From assembly GCF_005280655.1 (NCBI RefSeq), contig NZ_CP040058.1, positions 715,001 to 779,000 on the forward strand: a stretch of 64,000 bases of DNA, in the 5' to 3' direction. The notes beneath the pieces were generated by a model. It did no database searches and was not told the origin of the DNA. It worked only from the letters and a program-made list of their open reading frames with translations. Below are positions 8,707 to 17,630 of the stretch, in pieces (the first letter of the stretch is position 1; every line of letters starts with the position of its first letter). The position numbers and the translations under genes were made by a program. This stretch comes from Anaerostipes rhamnosivorans. GTDB lineage: Bacteria > Bacillota > Clostridia > Lachnospirales > Lachnospiraceae.

Positions 8707-10074
8707 GTGAGTTATAAGAAGACAAGCAGCATGATCAAAGACTACACAAATACCTATTCCAAGCTGTGCACAGAGAGCTGTACAGTCCCCAAAGATCTAT
8801 ATTCAAAATATGGAGTAAAAAGAGGACTGCGGGATGAAAACGGCACAGGAGTGCTTGCGGGGCTTACGAATATTTCATCCATCCAGGCATACGAGGAGAT
8901 CGATGGACAAAAAGTGCCGTGCTACGGCAAGCTTTTATACCGAGGCTATGACATTACGGATCTGACCAGGAACTTTGTGCAGAAACGCCGGTTTGGATTT
9001 GAGGAAACGGCATATCTGCTGCTGTTTGGGGAACTTCCAAACGAAAGCCAGCTGGAAGAATTTAAGAATATGCTGTCCCTGTGCAGGACACTGCCGAGAA
9101 ACTTCACCCGGGACGTGATCATGAAAGCCGCCAATGAGGATATTATGAATTCCCTGACCAAGAGCGTACTGAACCTGGCCTCCTATGATCCAAAGGCAGC
9201 CGATATTTCCATGCCGAATGTGCTGCGCCAGAGCCTGATGCTGATCAGTGTATTCCCGATGCTGGCCGTTTACGGCTATCATGCGTATAACCATTATGTG
9301 AAGCAGGAAAGCTTCTATATCCACAGACCGGATGAGAAGCTCTCCGCAGCGGAAAATATCCTGAGAATGTTGCGCCCGGATATGAAGTACACAGAACTGG
9401 AAGCGAAAGTGCTGGATATCGCACTGGTGCTTCATATGGAACACGGCGGAGGAAACAACTCCGCATTCACGACCCACGTAGTCACCTCCGCTGGGTCTGA
9501 TACATACTCTGTCATTGCTGCAGCCCTGTCATCCCTGAAAGGCCCTAAACACGGGGGAGCCAACATCAAAGTGGTCCAGATGATGCAGGATCTCAGGAAA
9601 AGTGTAAAAGATGTGAAAGACGAAGAGGAAGTCAAAGCATATCTGCTGAAGCTTCTAAACAGAGAAGCTTTTGATAAGAAGGGTTTAATCTATGGAATGG
9701 GCCATGCGGTGTACTCCATCTCTGACCCAAGAGCCATGATTTTTAAGAGCTTTGTTGAAAAACTGGCATCCGAAAAAGGCCGGGACGATGATTTTGTCCT
9801 TTATTCCTCAGTGGAAAAGCTGGCCACAGAGGCCATCGCCCAGGAACGCAAGATCTATAAAGGCGTCAGCGCCAATGTAGATTTCTACAGCGGTTTTGTC
9901 TACAGTATGCTGGATATACCGCTGGAGCTGTTCACGCCGATCTTTGCCATGGCAAGGATTGTGGGCTGGAGCGCCCACAGGCTGGAGGAGCTCACCAACG
10001 TGGATAAGATCATACGGCCTGCATATAAGAGTGTGGTGGAACAAAAGCCCTATGTTCCCATGGAAGACCGGTAA
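8707..10074 (+). CDS. gltA: citrate synthase
   Basis: 455 residues. Condenses acetyl-CoA and oxaloacetate to citrate in the cytoplasm. Conserved motifs are visible: HMEHGGGNNSAF with the first catalytic histidine, GPKHGGANIKV with the second, GMGHAVY, and the arginine-rich C-terminal part. It starts with GTG at 8707, seven bases after AAAGGAGGT; no better ATG exists. As anaerobes of this type rarely run a full TCA cycle, it probably supplies 2-oxoglutarate for glutamate synthesis. No aconitase or isocitrate dehydrogenase lies in the window. A 2-methylcitrate synthase activity is possible within this family. Confidence 0.93.
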   Translation: MSYKKTSSMIKDYTNTYSKLCTESCTVPKDLYSKYGVKRGLRDENGTGVLAGLTNISSIQAYEEIDGQKVPCYGKLLYRGYDITDLTRNFVQKRRFGFEETAYLLLFGELPNESQLEEFKNMLSLCRTLPRNFTRDVIMKAANEDIMNSLTKSVLNLASYDPKAADISMPNVLRQSLMLISVFPMLAVYGYHAYNHYVKQESFYIHRPDEKLSAAENILRMLRPDMKYTELEAKVLDIALVLHMEHGGGNNSAFTTHVVTSAGSDTYSVIAAALSSLKGPKHGGANIKVVQMMQDLRKSVKDVKDEEEVKAYLLKLLNREAFDKKGLIYGMGHAVYSISDPRAMIFKSFVEKLASEKGRDDDFVLYSSVEKLATEAIAQERKIYKGVSANVDFYSGFVYSMLDIPLELFTPIFAMARIVGWSAHRLEELTNVDKIIRPAYKSVVEQKPYVPMEDR

Positions 10075-10084
10075 GGCTTACCGG
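10068..10084. other. palindrome holding both convergent stop codons
   Basis: Perfect CCGGTAA-GGC-TTACCGG. The plus-strand TAA of citrate synthase and the minus-strand TAA of the MATE gene are symmetrical parts of the stem, and the genes are three bases apart. There is no T run on either side, so it is not a standard intrinsic terminator. Confidence 0.6.
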
Positions 10085-11499
10085 GATGCCGGTGAGACAT
10101 CGATTTCCGGGAGAACATCCGCTGACAGCTCAAGCTTTCGCATGGCCATAAATTCATGCCGGCCCAGGAAAAACGCAGTGACTGCGGCGATGCCGTCCGC
10201 GATGGGGCCTGCATACATGACACCGTCGATGCCTAAGAATATAGGAAGCACCAAGATTAACGGAAGCAGGAACAGTATCTGCCTGGTGAGGGATAGGAAG
10301 ATCCCTTTCCAGGCTTTTCCTATGGAACTGAAAAAGTTGGAGACGATGGGCTGGAGTCCATTGATGAACACCATAAAAAGGTAGATCCTAAAGTAGCGCT
10401 CCGCAAAGTGGAAGTACGCAGGGCTTCCCTCCCCGAAAATACTCACGATCTGTCTCGGGATCAGCTGAAAACTGACAAAGGCGGCGGAGAAGATCAACGT
10501 CACGATGATGATCTCTTTTTTCAGGGTATCCCGCACCCGGGCATACAGCTTGGCGCCGTAATTGAATCCCAGGATCGGCTGACATCCCTGGGCGATGCCG
10601 ATGGCAAATGCCATGACAAAAGCGTTGACCTTGATGATGACTCCCGCGCAGGCCAGAGGAATGTCACTGCCATAGGAAGACAGGGCACCATAATAGGTCA
10701 AGGTGTTGTTTAAGGCAATCTGGACCGCCATCATGGCAATCTGGTTAAAGAAGCTGGCAACACCGATGGACACGATGGATCTTACATTGTCCGCCTTGAT
10801 CTTTAAACAGTTTTTTGTAAGCTTCATGGACCGGAACCTGGTCAGGTAAACGGCAGCCATGAAGCAGGAGATGATCTGTCCTATGACGGTGGCGGCTGCT
10901 CCGCCTGCGATGCCCCAGTGGAATCCGAAGATAAACAAGGGGTCCAGGCAGGTGTTTATGATAGCGCCGGTCACCATACAGACCATGGAATATCTGGGAC
11001 TTCCGTCGGATCTGATGAGGTTGCAGAAACCGTTGGTGGCGATCAGAAACGGAAAGCCCAGCGCAGTGATCCTGGTGTAAGTAAGGGCGTAGGGAAGCAC
11101 CTGTTTTGTGGAGCCGAAAGCGAGCAGGATCGGCTTTAAAAACAGGAGAGAAAGAACACTTAATACGACTCCTGACAGGATGAGCAGGGAGATGGTAGTT
11201 CCGGCAAAGCTTTTTGCCTTTTCATTTTCGCCTCTTCCCATATTCAAGTTAAAATTGGAGGCACCGCCCACGCCGATGAGCAGCGCAAGGGCAATGCAGA
11301 TATTGACAAAAGGAAAGGCCACGTTGGTGGCCGCATTGCCGAGCATGCCGACTCCCTGGCCGATAAAGACCTGATCGACGATGTTATACAGGGAGCTCAC
11401 CAGCATTGCGATGATGCTTGGCACGGAATATCTGGCGATAAGGCGTCCCGTGCTCTCAACGGCGAGGGGGTTGTTCTGTACTGACTGCTGTTGTTCCAT
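10078..11499 (-). CDS. MATE-family multidrug exporter
   Basis: 473 residues with about twelve membrane helices in two related halves. The N-terminal half carries the typical segment IVDQVFIGQGVG, and each half is of the usual MATE size. The family exports organic cations or drugs in exchange for Na+ or H+. The gene follows a MarR regulator by 18 bases on the same strand, the arrangement of mepR-mepA, which supports an inducible efflux role. The substrate cannot be predicted. Confidence 0.92.
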   Translation of the reverse strand: MEQQQSVQNNPLAVESTGRLIARYSVPSIIAMLVSSLYNIVDQVFIGQGVGMLGNAATNVAFPFVNICIALALLIGVGGASNFNLNMGRGENEKAKSFAGTTISLLILSGVVLSVLSLLFLKPILLAFGSTKQVLPYALTYTRITALGFPFLIATNGFCNLIRSDGSPRYSMVCMVTGAIINTCLDPLFIFGFHWGIAGGAAATVIGQIISCFMAAVYLTRFRSMKLTKNCLKIKADNVRSIVSIGVASFFNQIAMMAVQIALNNTLTYYGALSSYGSDIPLACAGVIIKVNAFVMAFAIGIAQGCQPILGFNYGAKLYARVRDTLKKEIIIVTLIFSAAFVSFQLIPRQIVSIFGEGSPAYFHFAERYFRIYLFMVFINGLQPIVSNFFSSIGKAWKGIFLSLTRQILFLLPLILVLPIFLGIDGVMYAGPIADGIAAVTAFFLGRHEFMAMRKLELSADVLPEIDVSPASR

Positions 11500-11517
11500 A
11501 ATTTCTATCTCTCTTTC

Positions 11518-11946
11518 TTATCTGTGATACACAAAATCTAACATATGGTTTCCGGCCCGGGCCAGAAACTCAATAAACTGGTGTTTTTCCTCCTCAGTAA
11601 ACTCTTCAAGGATCTTAGAATTCCAGTGCTTTAAGGCATCCTTGATGACTGGATACACATCCCTTGCCCTCTGAGTGGGATAAATGTTGTAGCAGCGGCG
11701 GTTGTCTTTATTCTGTATCCGGACGATATAATTTTCCTTTTCCAGATGGGTTAAAGCTCTTGTCACATTGCTGGCATTGACATTAAAGGCGGAGAGCAGA
11801 TCTTCCTGGGCAACTCCCGGCTCCTCACAAATCTTTAATATATAAATATGCTGGCTTCCGTTGAAGCCATATTCCCGGAATTCTTTGTCCAGCTGCATTT
11901 TTGAGAACCGGGAGATCGTGGATATCCATTTTAAAAAACCTTTCAC
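11518..11946 (-). CDS. MarR-family regulator of the MATE gene
   Basis: 142 residues with a MarR winged helix (EDLLSAFNVNASNVTRAL helix, KDNRRCYN wing). GTG at 11946 was chosen because AAAAAGGAGT lies eight bases before it; the longer frame to a TTG at 11982 has no ribosome site and would run through the operator. Co-transcribed with the downstream MATE exporter, which it probably represses in the absence of ligand. Confidence 0.86.
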   Translation of the reverse strand: MKGFLKWISTISRFSKMQLDKEFREYGFNGSQHIYILKICEEPGVAQEDLLSAFNVNASNVTRALTHLEKENYIVRIQNKDNRRCYNIYPTQRARDVYPVIKDALKHWNSKILEEFTEEEKHQFIEFLARAGNHMLDFVYHR

Positions 11947-11970
11947 TTCTATCGACTCCTTTTTATATCG

Positions 11971-12025
11971 TTGCGTGCGCAATAGTAGATATATTTATGA
12001 TAACTCTGGTAAAAAATATTGTCAA
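11971..12025 (-). promoter_or_regulatory. marR-MATE promoter and operator
   Basis: Minus-strand TTGACA (12025-12020), 17 bases, TATCAT (12002-11997). The inverted repeat TTGCG-TG-CGCAA (11971-11982) lies just after the expected start of transcription and before the ribosome site, a natural position for an autorepressor. Confidence 0.6.
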
Positions 12026-12098
12026 CAAGCTGGGGTTTTGGGTTGATGTAGTGTATGATAGATAGGAAGGAACCGTGAAAAAAGAATGGGAGGCTGTT

Positions 12099-13187
12099 AT
12101 GGAAAACAATATCTCATATGCAAAGTGGAAAGGGCAGCTGATGAAGCTGAACCTGGTCATCATCCTGGCGCTGTCGGTGTTGGAATTCGGGCTCTATTTC
12201 GGAATCCGCCAGGCGGGAAAGATGTATGTGGGGTTTGATGTCTATCTGGTAAAATATATTATAGTGCCGCTTCTGATCAACATGGGCAGCTGGCTGCTCT
12301 GTCATTTTCTCCTGAAAAGAGAGAAGATCTCGCAGAGAAACAGGAACTTTATCACCCTTTTCAGCAGCCTTATGATCTGTCTCTGCATCGCCTGTGTCCA
12401 CAATGATTTTGTGGTGGTCATCTGCTTTTTTAGCCTGGTGATTATTATTTCGGGTCTTTTCGGCGATATTTTATTGACGAAGATGATCACGGGGCTGTCT
12501 CTGGGAGGCATGGCGATATCCGCCTGTTACGCGGCTTTCCACGAGAAGAGCGGGGATGTTGATTATATGTTTGAGGTGGCAGTTACAGTGGCATTTCTGA
12601 TCTTCACCTACTTATTTACCCGCATTATCATCGAATACAACAATGAACAGCTGAAACGCCTGAGCCAGACTTATCACCGCCTGGAACGTTTAGAGCACAG
12701 GATCCTTTTAGATCCTCTCACCGGGCTCTATAATCATACGGCGTTTTATACCATATTAAATAACCAGCTGGAGGAATGCAGGGATTCCGGGCAGGCTGTC
12801 ACACTGGCGGTGATCGACATTGATGATTTTAAGAAAGTCAACGACCGCTTCGGACATGAAAACGGCAATCTGGTCCTGATCCGGCTGTCTTCTTTACTCC
12901 AGACTTTCTGCGGCCCAAAAGGGTATGCATGCCGTTACGGCGGGGAGGAGTTTACGGTCATCTTTCCGGGCATGAAAAAGGAAAAAGCCAAGGAACTGAT
13001 GGAAAAGATCAGGATTGAATTTTCATGTTCTTCTTATCCATTCTTACAGGGAGAAAAGGTCACATTCAGCTGCGGGATCTATGAGTGTACGGATACAGCT
13101 GTGCATCCGCAGGAAATTTTCCAAAAAGCAGACGATATGATGTATCAGGCAAAGGATTTGGGGAAAAATCAATGTAAGATGAAGTAA
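12099..13187 (+). CDS. membrane diguanylate cyclase
   Basis: 362 residues. About six membrane helices fill the first 190 residues, then a short coiled linker (SQTYHRLERLEHR) and a GGDEF domain with DPLTGLYNH, the metal site AVIDIDDFKKVND and the active site RYGGEEF. Predicted to make cyclic di-GMP at the membrane. The start at 12099 has GGGAGG five bases upstream; a GTG at 12075 behind AGGAAGG is a real alternative that adds eight residues. It is 18 bases upstream of glycerate kinase and may share a transcript, though no functional link is obvious. Confidence 0.9.
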   Translation: MENNISYAKWKGQLMKLNLVIILALSVLEFGLYFGIRQAGKMYVGFDVYLVKYIIVPLLINMGSWLLCHFLLKREKISQRNRNFITLFSSLMICLCIACVHNDFVVVICFFSLVIIISGLFGDILLTKMITGLSLGGMAISACYAAFHEKSGDVDYMFEVAVTVAFLIFTYLFTRIIIEYNNEQLKRLSQTYHRLERLEHRILLDPLTGLYNHTAFYTILNNQLEECRDSGQAVTLAVIDIDDFKKVNDRFGHENGNLVLIRLSSLLQTFCGPKGYACRYGGEEFTVIFPGMKKEKAKELMEKIRIEFSCSSYPFLQGEKVTFSCGIYECTDTAVHPQEIFQKADDMMYQAKDLGKNQCKMK

Positions 13188-13205
13188 GAGAAAGAAGGAT
13201 TTTGC

Positions 13206-14342
13206 ATGGAAAAGTTTATTTGTATCCCAGATTCTTTTCAGGGAACCGCAAGTTCCCTGGAGGTATGCCGGATCATGAGCCGGAAGATCTCAGAAGTTTA
13301 TCCGGACAGTGAGGTGATCGCCATCCCTGCAGCTGACGGCGGGGAGGGAAGTGTCAGTGTGTTCTTAAAGGTTTTTGGAGGAGAGTGGGTGCAGACAGAG
13401 GTGAAGGATCCCCATTTTCATGACGTTCAGGCATCCTACGGTCTGGTGGATGACGGCAGAGTGGCTGTCATTGAGATGGCCTCCTGCGCGGGCATTCCGC
13501 TGGCAGGAAAAACAAAAAACCCTGAGCTCACCACCACATACGGAGTGGGACAGCTGATTCTTAATGCTGCCCAGCGGGGGGCCAAGATCATTATCGTGGG
13601 CCTCGGTGATTCCTGCACCAACGACGGGGGATGCGGCATGGCATCTGCCTTGGGGGTGCAGTTTTTAGACAGAGAGCAGAAGGCTTTTATCCCCAACGGG
13701 GGAACGCTGATGGACATCCATTATATTGACAAGACAGGGCTTGCCAAGGAGCTTTCCGGGGTGGAGATCATCACTATGTGTGATATTGACAGTCCTCTGT
13801 ACGGACTCCGGGGAGCGGCCCATGTATGTGCGTCTCATAAAGGAGCGGACACAGAGCAGGTGGCGCATTTGGACCAGGGCCTGATCCATCTGTGTACGAG
13901 GATCAAAGAAGATATTAACCTGGATGTGGCCAATATCCCGGGGGCGGGGGCAGCCGGAGGCATGGGAGCCGGCATGGCGGCGTTCTTAGGCTCCAAACTG
14001 AAAATGGGGATTGAAGTAGTATTAGATATGGTGCATTTTAACGACATTGCCCGGGATGCCAAACTCATCATGACCGGGGAAGGACAGCTGGACGGAGAAA
14101 GCCTGTGCGGAAAAGTTGTGGATGGAGTAGCCAAAAGAGCCAAGGCTCTGGGGATACCGTCAGTGGCCGTGGTCGGAGGAGTGGGAGAAGGCATGGATGG
14201 GATTTATGAGAAAGGGCTTACGGGAGTGTTTCCCATCAACCGCAGGCCCCAGGATTTTTCAGAGAGCCGTTTTTATACAGAGGAGAATATTGCGTTTGCG
14301 GTGGAAAATATCCTGCGCCTTGTCAGGGCTTACGGAAATTAG
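13206..14342 (+). CDS. glxK: glycerate kinase
   Basis: 378 residues, the usual length of the GlxK/GarK family. Characteristic stretches include IPDSFQGTASS near the N-terminus, ADGGEGS, the GLGDSCTNDGG loop and GAGAAGGMGAG. It phosphorylates D-glycerate with ATP (to 2-phosphoglycerate in most bacterial members), feeding glycolysis. Start ATG with GAAAGAAGGA upstream. Followed after eight bases by a hydrolase gene. Confidence 0.92.
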   Translation: MEKFICIPDSFQGTASSLEVCRIMSRKISEVYPDSEVIAIPAADGGEGSVSVFLKVFGGEWVQTEVKDPHFHDVQASYGLVDDGRVAVIEMASCAGIPLAGKTKNPELTTTYGVGQLILNAAQRGAKIIIVGLGDSCTNDGGCGMASALGVQFLDREQKAFIPNGGTLMDIHYIDKTGLAKELSGVEIITMCDIDSPLYGLRGAAHVCASHKGADTEQVAHLDQGLIHLCTRIKEDINLDVANIPGAGAAGGMGAGMAAFLGSKLKMGIEVVLDMVHFNDIARDAKLIMTGEGQLDGESLCGKVVDGVAKRAKALGIPSVAVVGGVGEGMDGIYEKGLTGVFPINRRPQDFSESRFYTEENIAFAVENILRLVRAYGN

Positions 14343-14350
14343 GAGGAGTT

Positions 14351-15010
14351 ATGTTTGTCCAATTAAACAGCATTAAGATGTATTATAAAAGGTATGGCAG
14401 TGGAAGGCCGTTGATCCTGCTGCACGGAAACGGAGAAGACCATACGATCTTCAGAGAGATCATAAAGCCTCTGTCCAGGAACTTTACCGTTTACCTGCCG
14501 GATTCCAGAGGACACGGAAAGAGTTCCGGCACAGGGGAGCTTCATTATATGGACATGGCTTCTGACATGGCTCAGTTTATCCGAAAGCTTGGTATTGAAA
14601 GCCCTGCTTTTTACGGGTTCAGCGACGGCGGTATCGTGGGGCTTTTGCTGGCATCCAGGAGGCCGGGGCTTATATCCCACCTGATCGTCAGCGGAGCAAA
14701 CCTGAATCCAAACGGCTTGAAGCCGGAACTCAGGATCCCGCTGAAGTTTTCATATTTTTGGAACAGGGACCCGAAAGTAAGGCTGATGCTCACAGAGCCG
14801 TCTATTACGAGAAGCCAGCTTAAGAATATCAGGGCAAAAACTCTGGTTCTCGCCGGGAGCAGGGATCTGGTCAAGGAGAGCCAGACCAAAGAGATCGCAA
14901 GGCAGATCCCGAGGGCCAGGCTGCGGATCCTAAAAGGCGAGAGCCATGAGAGCTATGTGGTGCATAATCTGTCTTTGGCCGCCATCATAGAACATGAGCT
15001 GCTGCGCTGA
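14351..15010 (+). CDS. alpha/beta hydrolase
   Basis: 219 residues with an alpha/beta hydrolase fold: oxyanion region LLHGNGED, nucleophile elbow GFSDGG, acid in GSRDLV and histidine in GESHES. AGGAGG precedes the ATG and the gene is eight bases after glycerate kinase, so they are probably co-transcribed. The substrate is unknown; an esterase or a C-C hydrolase are equally possible. Confidence 0.85.
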   Translation: MFVQLNSIKMYYKRYGSGRPLILLHGNGEDHTIFREIIKPLSRNFTVYLPDSRGHGKSSGTGELHYMDMASDMAQFIRKLGIESPAFYGFSDGGIVGLLLASRRPGLISHLIVSGANLNPNGLKPELRIPLKFSYFWNRDPKVRLMLTEPSITRSQLKNIRAKTLVLAGSRDLVKESQTKEIARQIPRARLRILKGESHESYVVHNLSLAAIIEHELLR

Positions 15011-15173
15011 AGTTTTAGGGACGAAGGGTATTGCAAAGAAGTGCCGGTGAGCATATACTTTATCGTGCGGAGCACGTGCACCCGAAGGGTATAAAATGCG
15101 GTGTGCCCTGTGGGTATACTAAAGAAACAAAAATGGATGCTTGATTTTGATATTTAGAGAAAAGAGGTATGGG
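15011..15173. other. intergenic region with small hairpins
   Basis: Contains CGTGC-GGA-GCACG (15064-15076), ACCC-GAA-GGGT and GTGTGCCC-TGT-GGGTATAC in close order. No T-box, SAM or lysine riboswitch signature is visible before homoserine dehydrogenase. TATACT at 15115-15120 could be a -10, but no good -35 is found. Confidence 0.3.
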
Positions 15174-16460
15174 ATGGAAGAATTAAAGACATTAAAGATC
15201 GGCCTGTTAGGATCAGGCACTGTGGGCATCGGGGTTTATAAGCTGGTTGAAGCCCAGAGGGAAGAGATGCCTCATAAAATAGGCGCAAATCTTTCCGTTA
15301 AAAAGGTCCTTGTCAGGGATAAGACAAAGAAACGGGAGGGGATCGATCAGTGCCTTCTCACAGACCGTTTTGAGGATATCATTGAGGATGATGATATTCA
15401 GATCGTTGTGGAAGTGATGGGAGGCATAGAGCCTGCCAGGACATACATAAACGCGGCATTAAAGGCAGGAAAGCATGTAGTCACTGCCAACAAGGATCTG
15501 ATCGCGGAACACGGAAAGGAACTGTTAGACACGGCGTCTGAACATGGGTGCGACCTGCTGTTTGAAGCGGCCGTTGCCGGCGGAATTCCGATTCTGCGGC
15601 CGTTAAAACAGTGTCTGGCGGGAAACCATCTGTCCGAGGTCATGGGGATCGTAAACGGAACCACCAACTTTATTCTCTCCAAGATGACAGAGGAAGGGAT
15701 GGAGTTTTCCGATGCCCTGATGCTCGCCACGGAGCTTGGCTATGCGGAGGCAGATCCGACAGCCGATATCGAAGGATACGACGCCGGGCGGAAGGTTGCT
15801 ATCATGGCTTCCATCGCATTTAACTCCCGGGTAACATTTTCTGATGTTTATACAGAAGGGATCACCAAGATTACATCCAGAGACATTGCCTACGCCAAGG
15901 AGATGGGCTGCACCATTAAGCTTTTGGGTGTGGCAAAAAACACACCGGAAGGCATTGAGGTGCGTGTCCACCCGATGCTCATCCCCAGCAGTCATCCGCT
16001 GGCTAAGGTGGATGACTCCTTTAATGCGGTGTTTGTCCACGGGGATGCAGTGGATGATGCCATGTTTTATGGACGAGGAGCCGGAGAGCTGCCAACTGCC
16101 AGCGCCATCATGGGCGATGTGATCGACGTGGCAAGGAATATCCAGTTTCACTGCAATGGAAGGATCAGCTGCACCTGCTATAAGGAACTTCCGATCAAAA
16201 AGATCAATGAGATCGAGAGCAAGTATTTCCTGAGAATGCAGGTGGAAGACAGAGCCGGTGTGCTGGCGAAGATTGCGGATACTCTCGGAAAACATAACGT
16301 CAGTATCTCTCAGGTGATCCAGAAGAACAGCAGAGATAACATGGCGGAACTGGTTGTCATCACTGCCAAGGTGAAAGAACAGAATTTCTCTGACGCTCTG
16401 GCAGACATTGCGGAGATGGAGACAACGAAAAAGGTATCCAGCGTGATCCGGGTGTACTAA
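15174..16460 (+). CDS. hom: homoserine dehydrogenase
   Basis: 428 residues. N-terminal Rossmann fold (GLLGSGTVGIGVYK), catalytic domain (TANKDLIAEHG, FEAAVAGGIPI, GIVNGTTNFIL) and a C-terminal ACT domain (about 350-428), the normal length for the ACT-containing form. It reduces aspartate semialdehyde to homoserine with NAD(P)H for threonine and methionine synthesis; the ACT domain usually gives feedback control by threonine. Start ATG 15174 follows AAGAGG. Its stop overlaps the convergent transporter gene by four bases. Confidence 0.95.
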   Translation: MEELKTLKIGLLGSGTVGIGVYKLVEAQREEMPHKIGANLSVKKVLVRDKTKKREGIDQCLLTDRFEDIIEDDDIQIVVEVMGGIEPARTYINAALKAGKHVVTANKDLIAEHGKELLDTASEHGCDLLFEAAVAGGIPILRPLKQCLAGNHLSEVMGIVNGTTNFILSKMTEEGMEFSDALMLATELGYAEADPTADIEGYDAGRKVAIMASIAFNSRVTFSDVYTEGITKITSRDIAYAKEMGCTIKLLGVAKNTPEGIEVRVHPMLIPSSHPLAKVDDSFNAVFVHGDAVDDAMFYGRGAGELPTASAIMGDVIDVARNIQFHCNGRISCTCYKELPIKKINEIESKYFLRMQVEDRAGVLAKIADTLGKHNVSISQVIQKNSRDNMAELVVITAKVKEQNFSDALADIAEMETTKKVSSVIRVY

Positions 16461-17362
16461 TCAGCCCCGGCGGCTGATTTTGCCTCTGAGGCCTCAGCCT
16501 TAGAATACAGAAGTACACCGCCGATGGTGATGAGGCCTCCCAGAATCTGCAAGATGGCAGGGAGCTCCTGGAACAAAAAGACCGCGAACACGGATGCTAC
16601 CACAGGTTCACACAGCTTGGAGGCCGATACGAAGGCCGGAGAGAAAAATTTCAGGCACCAGCTGAAGATGCTGTGTCCCAGCAGAGTGGAAAATATACTT
16701 AACAAAAGCCCGACGACTGCCGGGCTTTTTCCATGCCCAAAAAGAGAAGTTCTCTGGACCAGCAGGATCAGCAGCAGAGATAACGAACAGAAGCCATAGA
16801 CAATATAGGTGTAGCTCACGGTGGACATCTCGGTCCGGGCAATCCTTCCGATCAGAGTGTACACCGCCACAAACACGGCGGCGGCCAGGGCCAGTATGTC
16901 CCCGTATAGACTGCCGTGGGCACCGGAAGAATCGGAAAAAGCGATCAGAAGACTGCCGGCCAGGGTGACAGCAATGCTGATGACCGCAGTACGGGACAGA
17001 GAACCTTTCATAAAAAGAGTAAATCCCAGGGCAACCCAGATGACCTCCGTGCACACAATGGCGGTAGAGCTTGCCACAGTGGTGTGGTTCAGGGATTCAA
17101 ACCAAAACGTAAAATGCAGGGCTAAAAAAATTCCGCTGACTGCACAGAGCCACACGGTTTTCCGATCCGTATGCCGAAGTTCTTTCCGATAGCTTTTTTT
17201 GCCCAGCACCACCGGCGTCATCAAAAGCACCGTCCAAAACAACCGGTAAGCGGCGGTCACAGACGAAGGTGCAGAAGAATACTTGACAAAAATAGCAGAA
17301 AGGGAAATCCCAATAATCCCGATGACGATCATGGACATCGGATGCTTTTCAAAAAATCTCAT
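16457..17362 (-). CDS. EamA/DMT-family transporter
   Basis: 301 residues with about ten membrane helices in two EamA repeats; the N-terminal helix carries GIIGISLSAIFVKYS and a short repeat two begins near GDILALAAAVFVAVYTLIG. Drug/metabolite transporters of this kind export amino acids or other metabolites, substrate unknown. ATG 17362 follows GAGAG; a GTG twelve bases upstream is possible but its ribosome site would be too close. Convergent with hom, with a four-base overlap of stops. Confidence 0.87.
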   Translation of the reverse strand: MRFFEKHPMSMIVIGIIGISLSAIFVKYSSAPSSVTAAYRLFWTVLLMTPVVLGKKSYRKELRHTDRKTVWLCAVSGIFLALHFTFWFESLNHTTVASSTAIVCTEVIWVALGFTLFMKGSLSRTAVISIAVTLAGSLLIAFSDSSGAHGSLYGDILALAAAVFVAVYTLIGRIARTEMSTVSYTYIVYGFCSLSLLLILLVQRTSLFGHGKSPAVVGLLLSIFSTLLGHSIFSWCLKFFSPAFVSASKLCEPVVASVFAVFLFQELPAILQILGGLITIGGVLLYSKAEASEAKSAAGAD

Positions 17363-17540
17363 AACAACTCTCACTTTCCAAACAATAATCAGGAATAGTA
17401 TACCTTATTGCGCGAAGCGCGTCCACCTGGAGACAATGGAGAAAAACGTCTTTATACAATCTTAATGCCTTCCCCATCTACCTTAACACTAATTTTATTT
17501 CCTGTGTGATAAGCTGTTAAATCATAAGGAGGATATGAAA

Positions 17541-17630
17541 ATGAATACAGTCATTTGTCTGATCGGTGCCGCAGCACTGGCACTGCTTGTCTATTTAGTC
17601 ATAGTCTTGTTGAAAGGAGATAATATGTGA
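17541..17630 (+). CDS. kdpF: KdpF small membrane subunit
   Basis: A 29-residue peptide, one hydrophobic helix (ICLIGAAALALLVYLVIVLL) followed by KGDNM, the same length as E. coli KdpF. ATG at 17541 is eight bases after AAGGAGG. The TGA (17628-17630) overlaps the kdpA ATG by one base, so translation is coupled. KdpF stabilises the KdpABC potassium pump. Upstream, CTTAATG (17461) and CTTAACA (17482) are about two helical turns apart and could be a KdpE site, with a weak -10 TGTGAT at 17505. Confidence 0.88.
   Translation: MNTVICLIGAAALALLVYLVIVLLKGDNM

Noticed and set aside
15011-15173. T-box or amino-acid riboswitch before homoserine dehydrogenase
   Set aside because: No T-box core, SAM or lysine riboswitch signature and no terminator/antiterminator pair; the region is also too short.
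15603-16295. 230-codon minus-strand frame inside homoserine dehydrogenase
   Set aside because: Shadow of a well-conserved gene on the other strand; composition (many His/Cys) is typical of antisense frames.
17363-17540. cyclic di-AMP riboswitch before the kdp operon
   Set aside because: The conserved core sequences of that riboswitch are not present.
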